Part shown: positions 7,825 through 15,959 of the stretch, piece after piece
Position numbering within the stretch: position 1 is the first letter of the stretch
How the letters are laid out: each line of letters opens with the position of its first letter
NCBI RefSeq assembly: GCF_000429365.1
Contig: NZ_AUBS01000008.1
Coordinates: 94,346 to 158,345 of the forward strand
DNA: 64,000 bases
Direction: 5' to 3'
From: Pseudodonghicola xiamenensis DSM 18339
GTDB taxonomy: Bacteria > Pseudomonadota > Alphaproteobacteria > Rhodobacterales > Rhodobacteraceae
Notes under the pieces: model-generated
The model's input: only the letters and a program-made list of their open reading frames with translations
Database searches by the model: none
Told to the model about the DNA's origin: nothing
Program-made: the position numbers and the translations under genes

Positions 7825-9329
7825 GCCTTGGCTCCGCTCTCATCGAAGAAATGTTTCAGGACCAGCTCCTCCACCATCTCGTCCCCGCTCAGTTCGGCCG
7901 AAATCCGACCATGTGCCAGCACCAGCATCCGGTGCGACAGGTTCAGCACTTCCGGCAGGTCGGAGGAGATCACCACCACCGCCTTGCCGGCCTCGGCCAA
8001 TTGCTGGATCAGCCGGTAGAGGGCCGAACGCGTGCCCATATCGACGCCGACCGTCGGTTCGTCGAAGACATAGATGTCGGCCTCCTGCCCGAAGCATTTG
8101 CCGAACAGCACCTTCTGCTGGTTGCCGCCCGATAGCTGCGACACCAGCTTGGGCCGATACCCCGCATGAAGTTCGACATAATCCGCGATCCGCGCGCTTT
8201 CGGCCCGGACCTCTTTCCAGTTGATGAAGCCCATCCTCGACACGCCCGTGCCGCCCATCACCAGATTGAGGGCCAGGTTGTCGTTCGAGGTCTTCGCCAG
8301 ATCGAGCCCCTCGGCCTTGCGGTCGGGAGACAGGTAATACATCCCCGCCTTGAGAATCGCCCGGGTCGGGGCACGGGTAACATCCTGGCCCTTCAGCGTG
8401 ACCTTACCGCCGAGCCGGGGCGCCAGCCCCATCATCGCGCGAAAGAGCCGTGATTTGCCCGAGCCCACGAGGCCTGCGATCCCCAGCACCTCGCCCGCGC
8501 GGATCTCCAGAGACGCCGCGGAGACGCCGGACGTCACCAGCCCCTCGGCCGTCGCCAGCACGTCACCGGGCGTATGGGCGATCTGCGGGTAAATCTCGGT
8601 GATGGCGCGACCGGTCATCATCTCGACCAGTGCATGTTCGTCGGTCTCGGCCATTGCCACGGTGCCGATCCTGGCACCGTCGCGCAGCACCGTCACCCGG
8701 TCGGCGATGCGCTGGAACTCCTGGATGCGGTGCGAGATGTAGATGATCCCCACCCCGCGTTCCTTGAGCGAGGCGATGAAGCCGAACAGGTGATCGACCT
8801 CGCGGTCGGTGAGCGAGGCGGTCGGTTCATCGAGGATCAGCACCGAGAGATCGCCGTGAAACGCCTTGGTGATCTCGACCATCTGCTGTTGCGCCCGCGA
8901 CAGCGACGCGGTGATGGCGGTGGGGTCGATCGGGAAATCCAGCTCCTCGAACATATCATGCGCACGGCGGCGCATGGCCCGGTGATCGACGAAGGGGCCG
9001 CGCATCGGCTCCCAGCCCAGAAAGATGTTCTCGGCCACGGTGAGGGTCGGGATCAGCGAGAATTCCTGAAACACCGTATAGATGCCGGCGCGCTGCGCAT
9101 CGGCAACCGAGGAAAAGGCCAGCGCCTGCCCGTTCAGGGTGATCGTGCCCTCGGTCGGGCTGTTGGCCCCGGCGAGCATCGAGATCAGGGTCGATTTTCC
9201 CGCCCCGTTCTCGCCGAAGAGAACATGGACCTCGCCCGCCTCAAGATCGAAATCCACCCCGTTCAAGGCCAGCACACCGGGATAGCGTTTGGTCAGGCCG
9301 CGTGTTTCCACCAGCTTTGTTGATTGCAT
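7821..9329 (-). CDS. ABC transporter ATP-binding protein, RbsA-like with two ABC domains
   Basis: A 502-residue ATPase built from two tandem ABC domains. The first has a Walker A (GENGAGKST), a degenerate signature (LSRAQQQ) and a Walker B region (LILDEPTAS). The second has a non-canonical P-loop (GLVGSGKSR) with the classical signature LSGGNQQK. This asymmetry is normal for sugar-type importers. The start at 9329 is set by a GGAGG site; an upstream extension to 9380 lacks one. It is preceded by a hairpin that separates it from the binding-protein gene. Confidence 0.92.
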   Translation of the reverse strand: MQSTKLVETRGLTKRYPGVLALNGVDFDLEAGEVHVLFGENGAGKSTLISMLAGANSPTEGTITLNGQALAFSSVADAQRAGIYTVFQEFSLIPTLTVAENIFLGWEPMRGPFVDHRAMRRRAHDMFEELDFPIDPTAITASLSRAQQQMVEITKAFHGDLSVLILDEPTASLTDREVDHLFGFIASLKERGVGIIYISHRIQEFQRIADRVTVLRDGARIGTVAMAETDEHALVEMMTGRAITEIYPQIAHTPGDVLATAEGLVTSGVSAASLEIRAGEVLGIAGLVGSGKSRLFRAMMGLAPRLGGKVTLKGQDVTRAPTRAILKAGMYYLSPDRKAEGLDLAKTSNDNLALNLVMGGTGVSRMGFINWKEVRAESARIADYVELHAGYRPKLVSQLSGGNQQKVLFGKCFGQEADIYVFDEPTVGVDMGTRSALYRLIQQLAEAGKAVVVISSDLPEVLNLSHRMLVLAHGRISAELSGDEMVEELVLKHFFDESGAKA

Positions 9330-9348
9330 TTCCGCCTCCGGAAGGAAT

Positions 9349-9376
9349 GCGGGCCGGACAGGGTCGCCCGGCCCGC
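9349..9376 (-). terminator. Intercistronic hairpin between binding-protein and ATPase genes
   Basis: GCGGGCCGG pairs perfectly with CCGGCCCGC (9 bp, 10-nt loop). Such hairpins after a substrate-binding-protein gene commonly attenuate or stabilise transcripts so that the binding protein is made in excess over membrane components. Confidence 0.5.
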
Positions 9377-9399
9377 GCATGCCAGTTCAGCCTGCGGTC

Positions 9400-10470
9400 T
9401 CAGTCGACCGAAAAGACCGGCTTGAACCCGTCCGGCGGCAGGATGTTCTCACGCGCCACGGTGCTGATGTTCGACGGATCGACGACGAAGATCTTCGGCC
9501 CCACATGTTTCATGTAGTCCTTGCCTTCGAGGATGCGCACCGCCTGATCCATGGCGATCCGGCCCTGGATGACCATCGAATCCGCCGGGGCGGCCAGGAT
9601 GAAACCGCGCTTGATGCCGGCATAGACGCCCGGGGTCATGTAAAAGGCCAGCAGATCGACCTTGCCCTTGAGCCCCCGTTCGCGGATCAGCCCCTGGGCG
9701 GCTTCGGCGGTTACTGCGGTGCCTGCCAGATAACGGACATCGGGATTGGCCTGCAGCACGTCCTCGACCAGCTTGAGCTGGGCTTCCTTGCCGGTGTCGC
9801 CATAGCGGGGTTCCAGCACCTCGACGGCCGAGCCTTTGACGGCTTCCATGAAGCCTTCGTTCGCGGCCTCGACCCAGCCGGCGCCTGCGGGCCCCGGGAA
9901 CCAGCCGACCTTGACCGGCTCGGAACCCGCCGGATGCTTCTCGGCCAGATACTTGCCGGTCTCGAAGCCCATGGTCCGGAAGGAGACCAGCGACTTGGCG
10001 GCGATATCGGGCGAGGACATGCCGTTGATGACGTCGATCACCGGGATCCCCTTGGCGGCGACCTCTTTCACCACGCTGTTCAGCCCCTCGTAAGAGATCG
10101 CGCCAATCACCACGGCGTCGGCACCGCTGGACACGCAATCCTCGATCTGGCCGATCTGCTTGTTCAGCTCGGTATAGCCGCCGGCCTCGACCAGGTTCAT
10201 CTTGACGCCCAGGCGCTTGGCCTCATCGGCGACGCCATAATCCACGCCCAGCCAATAGGCGTCTTTCATATGCGGGAAGGACACGCAGATGTTCCACGGC
10301 TTTTCCGCCTTGGCGAGCGGCGCGTAGGTCACCGGGCTGACCTTGCCGTCGGCGGTGAAGGGCGGGGTCACCTCTTCGGCCGGGTAAGGGAACCAGTCCG
10401 CCGCGAAGGCGCTGGCGGGAATGACGGTCGCAAGCGCCAGGGCTGCGGCTGTCTTGAGGGCGAGCTTCAT
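9400..10470 (-). CDS. TorT-like periplasmic substrate-binding protein of an ABC importer
   Basis: A 356-residue secreted protein. A signal peptide ends at about residue 23 (ASAFA before ADW). The mature protein resembles the periplasmic-binding-protein-like TorT family: conserved stretches such as PWNICVSFPHMKDAYWL, EAGGYTELNKQI, AGTAVTAEAAQG and the C-terminal PPDGFKPVF. TorT of E. coli binds TMAO and signals to TorS, but here the gene sits with an ABC ATPase and permease, so it is most likely a transport receptor. The start at 10470 has a GGAGG site 7 nt upstream. It is separated from pxpC by 70 bp. Confidence 0.85.
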   Translation of the reverse strand: MKLALKTAAALALATVIPASAFAADWFPYPAEEVTPPFTADGKVSPVTYAPLAKAEKPWNICVSFPHMKDAYWLGVDYGVADEAKRLGVKMNLVEAGGYTELNKQIGQIEDCVSSGADAVVIGAISYEGLNSVVKEVAAKGIPVIDVINGMSSPDIAAKSLVSFRTMGFETGKYLAEKHPAGSEPVKVGWFPGPAGAGWVEAANEGFMEAVKGSAVEVLEPRYGDTGKEAQLKLVEDVLQANPDVRYLAGTAVTAEAAQGLIRERGLKGKVDLLAFYMTPGVYAGIKRGFILAAPADSMVIQGRIAMDQAVRILEGKDYMKHVGPKIFVVDPSNISTVARENILPPDGFKPVFSVD

Positions 10471-10540
10471 TGTTCTGACCTCCATGTCAGTTCCAAAAGT
10501 CCAAAGCGGCAAGCCGCGTTTTGGGGGTATTGTCCGGCTC

Positions 10541-11512
10541 TTAGACGAGCTCTTTTCGGATTTTCGCAATCATCGCCTTGCGATCGGCGCGGGCCTGCAG
10601 GGCCTCTTCCATCCCGACCTTGACGAATTTCACCGATGTGTTGGGCTGCAATTGCCCGATCAGGTCCATGTCGGCCGAAATCACCGCACCAAGGGTGAAG
10701 TAGCCGCCGCCAGACACCGCGTCGCGGTGCAGAACGATGGGTTCCGAGCCACCCGGAACCTGGATCGAACCGTAGGAATAGCAGCCATCCACGATGTTCG
10801 AGGGATCGGCGCCGGCACCGAAGGGCTGTTCGCGTTCGACGAACTCCATCGGCTGCCCCCCCCGGAAACGATACCCCATGCGGTCGGCTTCTGGCGCGAC
10901 GGTCCAGGTGTCGTTGAAGAAGGCCTCGCCCGATTTCTCGGTCAGCCGATACCAGTAAAGACCGGTCAGCACCCGCAGTTCGGCCGGATTGCCCGGACCA
11001 CGGCGCAGTACGACCGGAACGGTGCGCCCCTCTTCCACCAGCGCTGCGTCACCCACCGGGATTTCGTCGCCGGCGGCGATATTGCGGCCATGAAAACCGC
11101 CGAGCGCCCCGATCGGATAGGTCGAACGGCTGCCCAGTGCCGGTTCGGTGGCGATCCCGCCGGAGACGGCAATATAGATCCGCGCGCCGCCGGTGAGGAA
11201 GCCGAAGCTCAGCGTCTGGCCCGCTTTCACGTTGAAGCTGGTCCAGCCGTCGCGCGCCTCGCCATCGAGCAGGATCGGCATCGAGCCGCCGGTGATGGCG
11301 ATGCTGGCATCTGCGGTAAAGGTGATCTCGGGGCCCATGAACACCGCTTCGAGACAGGCGGCATCCTCGGGGTTGCCCACCAGCAGGTTGGCTGCACGCA
11401 GCGCCAGACGGTCCATCGCGCCCCCTTCGGGAATGCCGAGGTGGAAATAGCCGGGGCGGCCCAGATCCTGGATCGAGGTGGCAAGCCCGGGTTTGACAAT
11501 CTTAAGCGTCAT
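10541..11512 (-). CDS. pxpC: 5-oxoprolinase subunit C / biotin-dependent carboxyltransferase family (KipA-like)
   Basis: A 323-residue member of the KipA/PxpC (AHS2) family, which is homologous to part of the carboxyltransferase region of urea carboxylase. It has the family hallmarks PGLATSIQDLGRPGY, GIPEGGAMD and GGIAT. In bacteria with pxpABC these proteins convert 5-oxoproline to glutamate using ATP. The gene begins inside the 3' end of pxpB (11-nt overlap) with a GGAGG site, indicating coupled translation. The presence of biotin carboxylase and biotin carrier genes in the same operon makes a true carboxyltransferase role possible here. Confidence 0.88.
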   Translation of the reverse strand: MTLKIVKPGLATSIQDLGRPGYFHLGIPEGGAMDRLALRAANLLVGNPEDAACLEAVFMGPEITFTADASIAITGGSMPILLDGEARDGWTSFNVKAGQTLSFGFLTGGARIYIAVSGGIATEPALGSRSTYPIGALGGFHGRNIAAGDEIPVGDAALVEEGRTVPVVLRRGPGNPAELRVLTGLYWYRLTEKSGEAFFNDTWTVAPEADRMGYRFRGGQPMEFVEREQPFGAGADPSNIVDGCYSYGSIQVPGGSEPIVLHRDAVSGGGYFTLGAVISADMDLIGQLQPNTSVKFVKVGMEEALQARADRKAMIAKIRKELV

Positions 11513-12377
11513 TGAGCGCCTCCATCAGCTTGGCGTTGAAACCGGTCATATCGGCGTTGAAGGCATCGAGATCGAAGTCGACCTCAGCAATACGGGGGGT
11601 GTAGGTCCCCTCTTCCACCGCAGCCGTGATGCGGTCGTATTCAGCCTGGTCGATCGGCTTCCATTTCACGATGTCACCCGGTTTGAAGAACACCATGAAG
11701 TCCTTGAGATAGGAGACCTTCTGTTCCGGATCGAAGATCGGCATCGGTGTGATGCCGAACATCTGATAGCCACCGGCGCCCCGCACCGAATAGATGCAGG
11801 AGAAGCAGCCGCCATAGCCAACCGTCTGTTTCGGCGTATCGGTACGCGGACGCAGGTATTTCGGCACCTCGAGCTGCTTGTCGCGATCCACCAGTTGATA
11901 GAGGAACGGCAGCCCCGCGACGAACCCCACCATCGATACGAACCAGGGTTGCGAATGGAAGGCCTCGATAAAGGCCTCGACACTGTCATAGCCGTTGATC
12001 CGGGCGGCATAATCCAGATCGGAGCCGCTGGGGTCCTGATGCCGTTCGCGGAACCGCATCAGGGTTTCATGGGTCCAGGGGTCCTGGAAGAACACAGGGA
12101 TCTCGATGATCCGGGTCGACAGGCGCTTTTCGGCGGTCTCGGCCTTGTGCTCCAGTTCCTTGATCCGCGCCATCATGTCGGCAGGCGCGATCACGTCGGG
12201 ATCGAAGCGCACCTCGAACGAGGCGTTGGCGGGGCAGATTTCGGTCACCCCGGGGATATTCGCCTCGCGCACCGCGTTGCTCATCGAAAGCGAGATGAAA
12301 AACGCGTCCAGCGACATTTCCTCATCTACTTCGACATAGATGTGTTCGTCGCCGCCGTAAGAATATCGTGTCTTCAC
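11502..12377 (-). CDS. pxpB: 5-oxoprolinase subunit B / carboxyltransferase family (KipI-like), divergent
   Basis: A 291-residue KipI/PxpB (AHS1) family protein. It is longer than the roughly 230-240 residues usual for the family and is divergent at the core motifs (FVAGLPFLYQL and GYGGCFSCIYSVRGAGGYQ where typical members have GF-PGF-YL and GG-TGIYP-SPGGW). It therefore belongs to a separate subgroup. Translation starts at GTG 12377 preceded by GGAGG and overlaps the biotin carboxylase stop as GTGA. It probably forms a heteromer with PxpC. Confidence 0.82.
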   Translation of the reverse strand: MKTRYSYGGDEHIYVEVDEEMSLDAFFISLSMSNAVREANIPGVTEICPANASFEVRFDPDVIAPADMMARIKELEHKAETAEKRLSTRIIEIPVFFQDPWTHETLMRFRERHQDPSGSDLDYAARINGYDSVEAFIEAFHSQPWFVSMVGFVAGLPFLYQLVDRDKQLEVPKYLRPRTDTPKQTVGYGGCFSCIYSVRGAGGYQMFGITPMPIFDPEQKVSYLKDFMVFFKPGDIVKWKPIDQAEYDRITAAVEEGTYTPRIAEVDFDLDAFNADMTGFNAKLMEALNDA

Positions 12378-13756
12378 GACGCACCTCCTGTTGTTGCTTT
12401 TGTCAGATTGCCGGCCTCCAACCAGGGTTCGAGCCACTGGGTGTGGAAATCGCCGGCCTGAACGCCGGGATCGGCCGCCAGTGCCTTGTGCAGCGGCGCG
12501 GTCGTCTTCAGCCCCTCAAGGCTCAGTTCCTCGAGCGCCGCGGCAAGCTTGGCGATCGCCTCGGTGCGGGTCGGCGCCTGAACGATCAGCTTGCCCAGCA
12601 ACGAGTCATAGAAGGGCGGGATCTGATAGCCTTCGTAAAGGAAGTGATCGAAGCGCACCCCCTCGCCTTCCGGCAGGGTCATGGCGCCGACCTTGCCAGG
12701 CCAGGGCATGAACTGCATCAGCGGGTCTTCGGCGTTGATCCGCACCTCGATGGCATGGCCCGTGCGGGTGATATCCGCCTGTGTCAGGCTCAGCTTTTCG
12801 CCGCCGCAAACCTTGATCATCTCCTGCACCAGATCGACGCCGGTGATCATCTCGGTCACCGGGTGTTCCACCTGGATACGGGTGTTCATCTCGATGAAGT
12901 AGAACTCGTTGCGGGCACTGTCATAGAGGTATTCCAGCGTCCCGGCACCGCGATAATTCACCGCCTGGGCCAAGGCCACGGCCGAGGCACAGAGCGCCTC
13001 GCGCGTCTCATTATCAAGACAGGCGGCACCCGCCTCTTCCCAGACCTTCTGCCGTCGCCGCTGCAGCGAGCATTCGCGTTCATAGCAGTGGATCGCGGTT
13101 TCGCCATCGCCGAGGATCTGCACCTCGATATGACGCGGGCTTTGCACCGCGCGCTCCAGATAGAGTCCACCGTCGCCGAAGGCCGCCTGTGCCTCGGCCT
13201 GGGCCTGCGGGGCGAGCTTGCGCAGCTCCGCCTCATCCGCCGCGATGCGGATGCCACGCCCGCCACCGCCGGCAGCGGCCTTGATCATCACCGGGTATCC
13301 GACGGTCTTGGCAACTTCGGCGGCCTCGTCCACGGTGCCGATCCGGCCCTTGGACCCCGGCACCACCGGGACGCCCGCAGCCTCGGCCGCCTGACGCGCG
13401 GCGACCTTGTCGCCCATCCGTTCGATGGTTTCGGCAGAGGGACCGACATAGGCGATCCCGGCCTCGGCCAAGGCCCGGGCGAAGGCCGGGCTTTCCGACA
13501 GGAACCCGTACCCCGGGTGCACCGCATCAGCCTTCGTCTGCTGCGCCGCCGCCACGACCTTGGCAATATCCAGATAGGAGTCCTTCGACGGCGCCGGCCC
13601 GATGCAGATGGCCTCATCCGCGAGCTTGACGGCCAGCATGTCGGCGTCGCCCTCGGAATAGGCCTGAATGGTGTGAATGCCCAACTCCCGTGCGGCCCGA
13701 ATGATCCGGACCGCGATCTCCCCCCGGTTCGCGATGAAAAGACGGCTGATGGTCAT
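12374..13756 (-). CDS. Biotin carboxylase subunit (AccC-like)
   Basis: A 460-residue ATP-grasp biotin carboxylase that would carboxylate biotin with bicarbonate and ATP. It has the N-terminal domain (IANRGEIAVRIIRAARELG), the glycine-rich ATP loop (AAAGGGGRGIRI) and the catalytic segment (MNTRIQVEHPVTE). The partner carrier protein is encoded 2 bp upstream, and the next genes encode AHS1/AHS2 subunits, not AccA/AccD. It is therefore unlikely to be the fatty-acid-synthesis enzyme. No carboxyltransferase other than PxpBC is encoded in the operon. Confidence 0.9.
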   Translation of the reverse strand: MTISRLFIANRGEIAVRIIRAARELGIHTIQAYSEGDADMLAVKLADEAICIGPAPSKDSYLDIAKVVAAAQQTKADAVHPGYGFLSESPAFARALAEAGIAYVGPSAETIERMGDKVAARQAAEAAGVPVVPGSKGRIGTVDEAAEVAKTVGYPVMIKAAAGGGGRGIRIAADEAELRKLAPQAQAEAQAAFGDGGLYLERAVQSPRHIEVQILGDGETAIHCYERECSLQRRRQKVWEEAGAACLDNETREALCASAVALAQAVNYRGAGTLEYLYDSARNEFYFIEMNTRIQVEHPVTEMITGVDLVQEMIKVCGGEKLSLTQADITRTGHAIEVRINAEDPLMQFMPWPGKVGAMTLPEGEGVRFDHFLYEGYQIPPFYDSLLGKLIVQAPTRTEAIAKLAAALEELSLEGLKTTAPLHKALAADPGVQAGDFHTQWLEPWLEAGNLTKATTGGAS

Positions 13757-13758
13757 TG

Positions 13759-13995
13759 TCAGTCGTCCAGCTCCGCCAGGACGGCGCCGGCCATCACCGG
13801 CGCCTCGTTCTCGGCGACATAGCTGGCGAAGGTGCCCGCCGCCTCGGCCTTGACCTCAATGAAGGTCTTCATCACCTCGATCAGCCCGATCACGTCGCCC
13901 ACGGCCACCGCATCCCCCTGGGCCTTATAGGCGGGCTCCTCCGGCGAGGGCTTGTGATAGAAGGTGCCGGGCAGCGGGGATTGGATTTGTGTCAT
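13759..13995 (-). CDS. Biotin carboxyl carrier protein, minimal
   Basis: A 78-residue biotinyl domain with the acceptor lysine in EVMKT (Lys43). It lacks the long N-terminal and linker regions of AccB and so is essentially a stand-alone swinging domain. It has the conserved PLPGTFY start and a typical beta-barrel hydrophobic pattern. Encoded directly before the biotin carboxylase (2-bp gap), it should shuttle carboxybiotin between AccC and the presumed PxpB/PxpC carboxyltransferase. Confidence 0.9.
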   Translation of the reverse strand: MTQIQSPLPGTFYHKPSPEEPAYKAQGDAVAVGDVIGLIEVMKTFIEVKAEAAGTFASYVAENEAPVMAGAVLAELDD

Positions 13996-14028
13996 TGTCT
14001 TTCTCTCTCCTGTTGGGCCGATTTTGGG

Positions 14029-14811
14029 TCAGGCCATGTTTTCAAGAACTGTTGCGGCCGGCGCGATGGTGATGCCGTTGTCCAGCAGCGCCTTGCGGAT
14101 CGCCCTGCCGTTTTCCAGGGCGCCCGGCGTATCGGAATGGAAGCAGATCGACTCGAATTCGATCTTGATGTCGTTGCCGGTCACCGTGCGCACCAGGCCC
14201 TCCTTACAGGCCCGCAGACATTTGTCGGCAATCGCCTGCGGGTCGGGCCGCGCCACTTGACGGGCGAAAACGATCGAACCGCTGTCATCATAGTCACGAT
14301 CCGCATAAAATTCGCGCACCACCCGCTGGCCCATGCGCCTGGCGATCTCGTAGGTCTTGGAAATATCCATGCAGAACAGGATCGCGTCGCCGCAGGTCTT
14401 GCTGAGCGTATCGACCAGATGCTGAGACAGCTCCTCGTTCACCGCAGCTTCCATATAAAGCGCGCCGTGCGGCTTGATGTGCTGGAGCTGCACCCCATAG
14501 CGGCGGCCGAATTCACGGATCGCGCCCACCTGATAGAGGATGTCGTTGACCAGTTCTTCCGAATTGGTGCGGATATAGCGCCGGCCAAAGCCCTGCAGAT
14601 CGCGATATCCCGGATGTGCCCCGATGCCGACGCCATGCTGCTGCGCCAGCTTGACCACCCGGTCGATGGTGCTGGGATCGCCTGCATGAAACCCGGCCGC
14701 GATATTGGCCGAGCTGATCAGCTCCATCAGGTCCTCGTCCGCCGCCTCCCCCAGGGTCCAATGGCCGAAGCCTTCGCCCATGTCACAGTTCAGATCGATG
14801 ATGCCACGCAT
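14029..14811 (-). CDS. pxpA: 5-oxoprolinase subunit A (LamB/YcsF family)
   Basis: A 260-residue LamB/YcsF family protein, with the conserved [13 protein letters not shown] start, [13 protein letters not shown] and [13 protein letters not shown] motifs of a divalent-metal TIM-barrel fold. In PxpABC it acts with PxpB/PxpC in ATP-dependent ring opening of 5-oxoproline; fungal LamB was linked to lactam use. It is the first gene of the minus-strand operon and faces the LysR gene across a 223-bp AT-rich intergenic region. Confidence 0.9.
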   Translation of the reverse strand: MRGIIDLNCDMGEGFGHWTLGEAADEDLMELISSANIAAGFHAGDPSTIDRVVKLAQQHGVGIGAHPGYRDLQGFGRRYIRTNSEELVNDILYQVGAIREFGRRYGVQLQHIKPHGALYMEAAVNEELSQHLVDTLSKTCGDAILFCMDISKTYEIARRMGQRVVREFYADRDYDDSGSIVFARQVARPDPQAIADKCLRACKEGLVRTVTGNDIKIEFESICFHSDTPGALENGRAIRKALLDNGITIAPAATVLENMA

Positions 14812-14902
14812 GGTCTCGCCCCTGTTAGTCTTCTGGAGGCATCTTCACTTTCGTTTCATGTAGAAGTAAAATTCTAAATGCTGCGAATGCAAATTCTGAA
14901 AA

Positions 14903-14912
14903 TCCGATAATG
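14903..14912. promoter_or_regulatory. Repeated TCCGATAATG, copy 1 (possible LysR half-site)
   Basis: The 10-mer TCCGATAATG occurs here and again at 14998-15007, within the only AT-rich stretch of the divergent pxpA-lysR promoter region. The second copy overlaps a palindrome, so both may be regulator contacts. Confidence 0.35.
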
Positions 14913-14987
14913 CAACGATCTGCCCATTGCGGTAAATCTCTGTAAAATCGCTGTTTTTCCAAGACAAAAAGGCAAGGCGCGGCCATA

Positions 14988-15004
14988 TATCGGTTTTTCC
15001 GATA
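14988..15004. promoter_or_regulatory. Palindrome TATCGGTTTTTCCGATA in the pxpA-lysR intergenic region
   Basis: A perfect 6-5-6 inverted repeat located 31-47 bp upstream of the LysR start and between two divergent genes. It is the best candidate for the LysR autoregulatory site; the regulator would also control the pxp operon. The assignment is positional. Confidence 0.5.
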
Positions 15005-15034
15005 ATGATGCGACAGAAAACCGGGAGACCCGTG

Positions 15035-15955
15035 ATGATGAACATTCGGCATCTGAAGTACTTCGTGGCGACGGCTGAATCGGGCCAGGTCAGCCGCGCC
15101 GCCAACCTGCTGGCGATCTCCCAATCCTCGGTCACCGGGGCGATCCGCGATCTCGAGACCGAGCTGGGCACAGATCTGTTTCTACGCACCTCGCACGGGA
15201 TGGAACTGACCGAGGCGGGGCGCGAATTTCTCGCCTCGGCGCGGGAAATCCTGCAGAAGCTGGACGAGGCCACCAAGCTGACCAGACGGCATTCCACGGT
15301 CAGCGGTGTGATTTCTCTGGCGGCCTCCTATACGGTGATCGGGTATTTCCTGCCCTATCACCTGGATCGGCTGCAGCATCTCTATCCCGGGCTGGAGGTC
15401 CGGCTGAGCGAGCTGAACCGCGAGAGCATCGAAGAGGGGCTGCTGTCGAACCGCTTCGACATGGCGGTGGTCCTGACCTCGAACCTGAACAACCCCGAGC
15501 TGGAAAGCGAGACATTGCTGAAATCCACCCGGCGGCTCTGGGTGCCGAACAACCATCCGTTCCAGCGCCGCGGCAAGGCGAGTTTCGAGGAGATCGCGCA
15601 AGAGGATTACATCATGCTGACGGTCGACGAGGCCGCCCACACCACAATGAAATACTGGAGCATGACCAGTTTTCAACCGCGGGTGAAACTGCGCACCTCC
15701 TCGGTCGAGGCAGTGCGGTCGATGGTGGCCAACGGTCAGGGGGTGACGATGCTGTCGGACATGGTCTATCGCCCCTGGTCGCTTGAGGGAAAACGCATCG
15801 GCACGCTCACCACAGACAAGGAAATCCCGTCGATGGACGTCGGTCTGGCGTGGAGACGGGGCATCGAATTCTCGCGCCCCGTCTCGGTCCTGGTGGACTA
15901 TTTCAAGCAGTGTTACGCCCTGCCCCAGACGCCGTTTTCGCTGGGACGGGGGTGA
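15035..15955 (+). CDS. LysR-type regulator, probable controller of the pxp/ABC operon
   Basis: A 306-residue LysR protein: N-terminal winged HTH (about 1-60, with QVSRAANLLAISQSSVTGAI) and a C-terminal effector-binding domain. The start at 15035 follows GGGAG; an upstream ATG at 15005 would add ten residues and overlap the palindrome. Divergent placement next to pxpA is the classical arrangement for a LysR activator of the neighbouring operon. The effector could be the imported lactam or amide or its product. Confidence 0.88.
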   Translation: MMNIRHLKYFVATAESGQVSRAANLLAISQSSVTGAIRDLETELGTDLFLRTSHGMELTEAGREFLASAREILQKLDEATKLTRRHSTVSGVISLAASYTVIGYFLPYHLDRLQHLYPGLEVRLSELNRESIEEGLLSNRFDMAVVLTSNLNNPELESETLLKSTRRLWVPNNHPFQRRGKASFEEIAQEDYIMLTVDEAAHTTMKYWSMTSFQPRVKLRTSSVEAVRSMVANGQGVTMLSDMVYRPWSLEGKRIGTLTTDKEIPSMDVGLAWRRGIEFSRPVSVLVDYFKQCYALPQTPFSLGRG

Positions 15956-15959
15956 AGGC

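Noticed and set aside
12374..13995. Housekeeping acetyl-CoA carboxylase AccB-AccC
   Set aside because: The carrier is too short for AccB and the genes lie inside a pxp/ABC operon between pxpA and pxpB.
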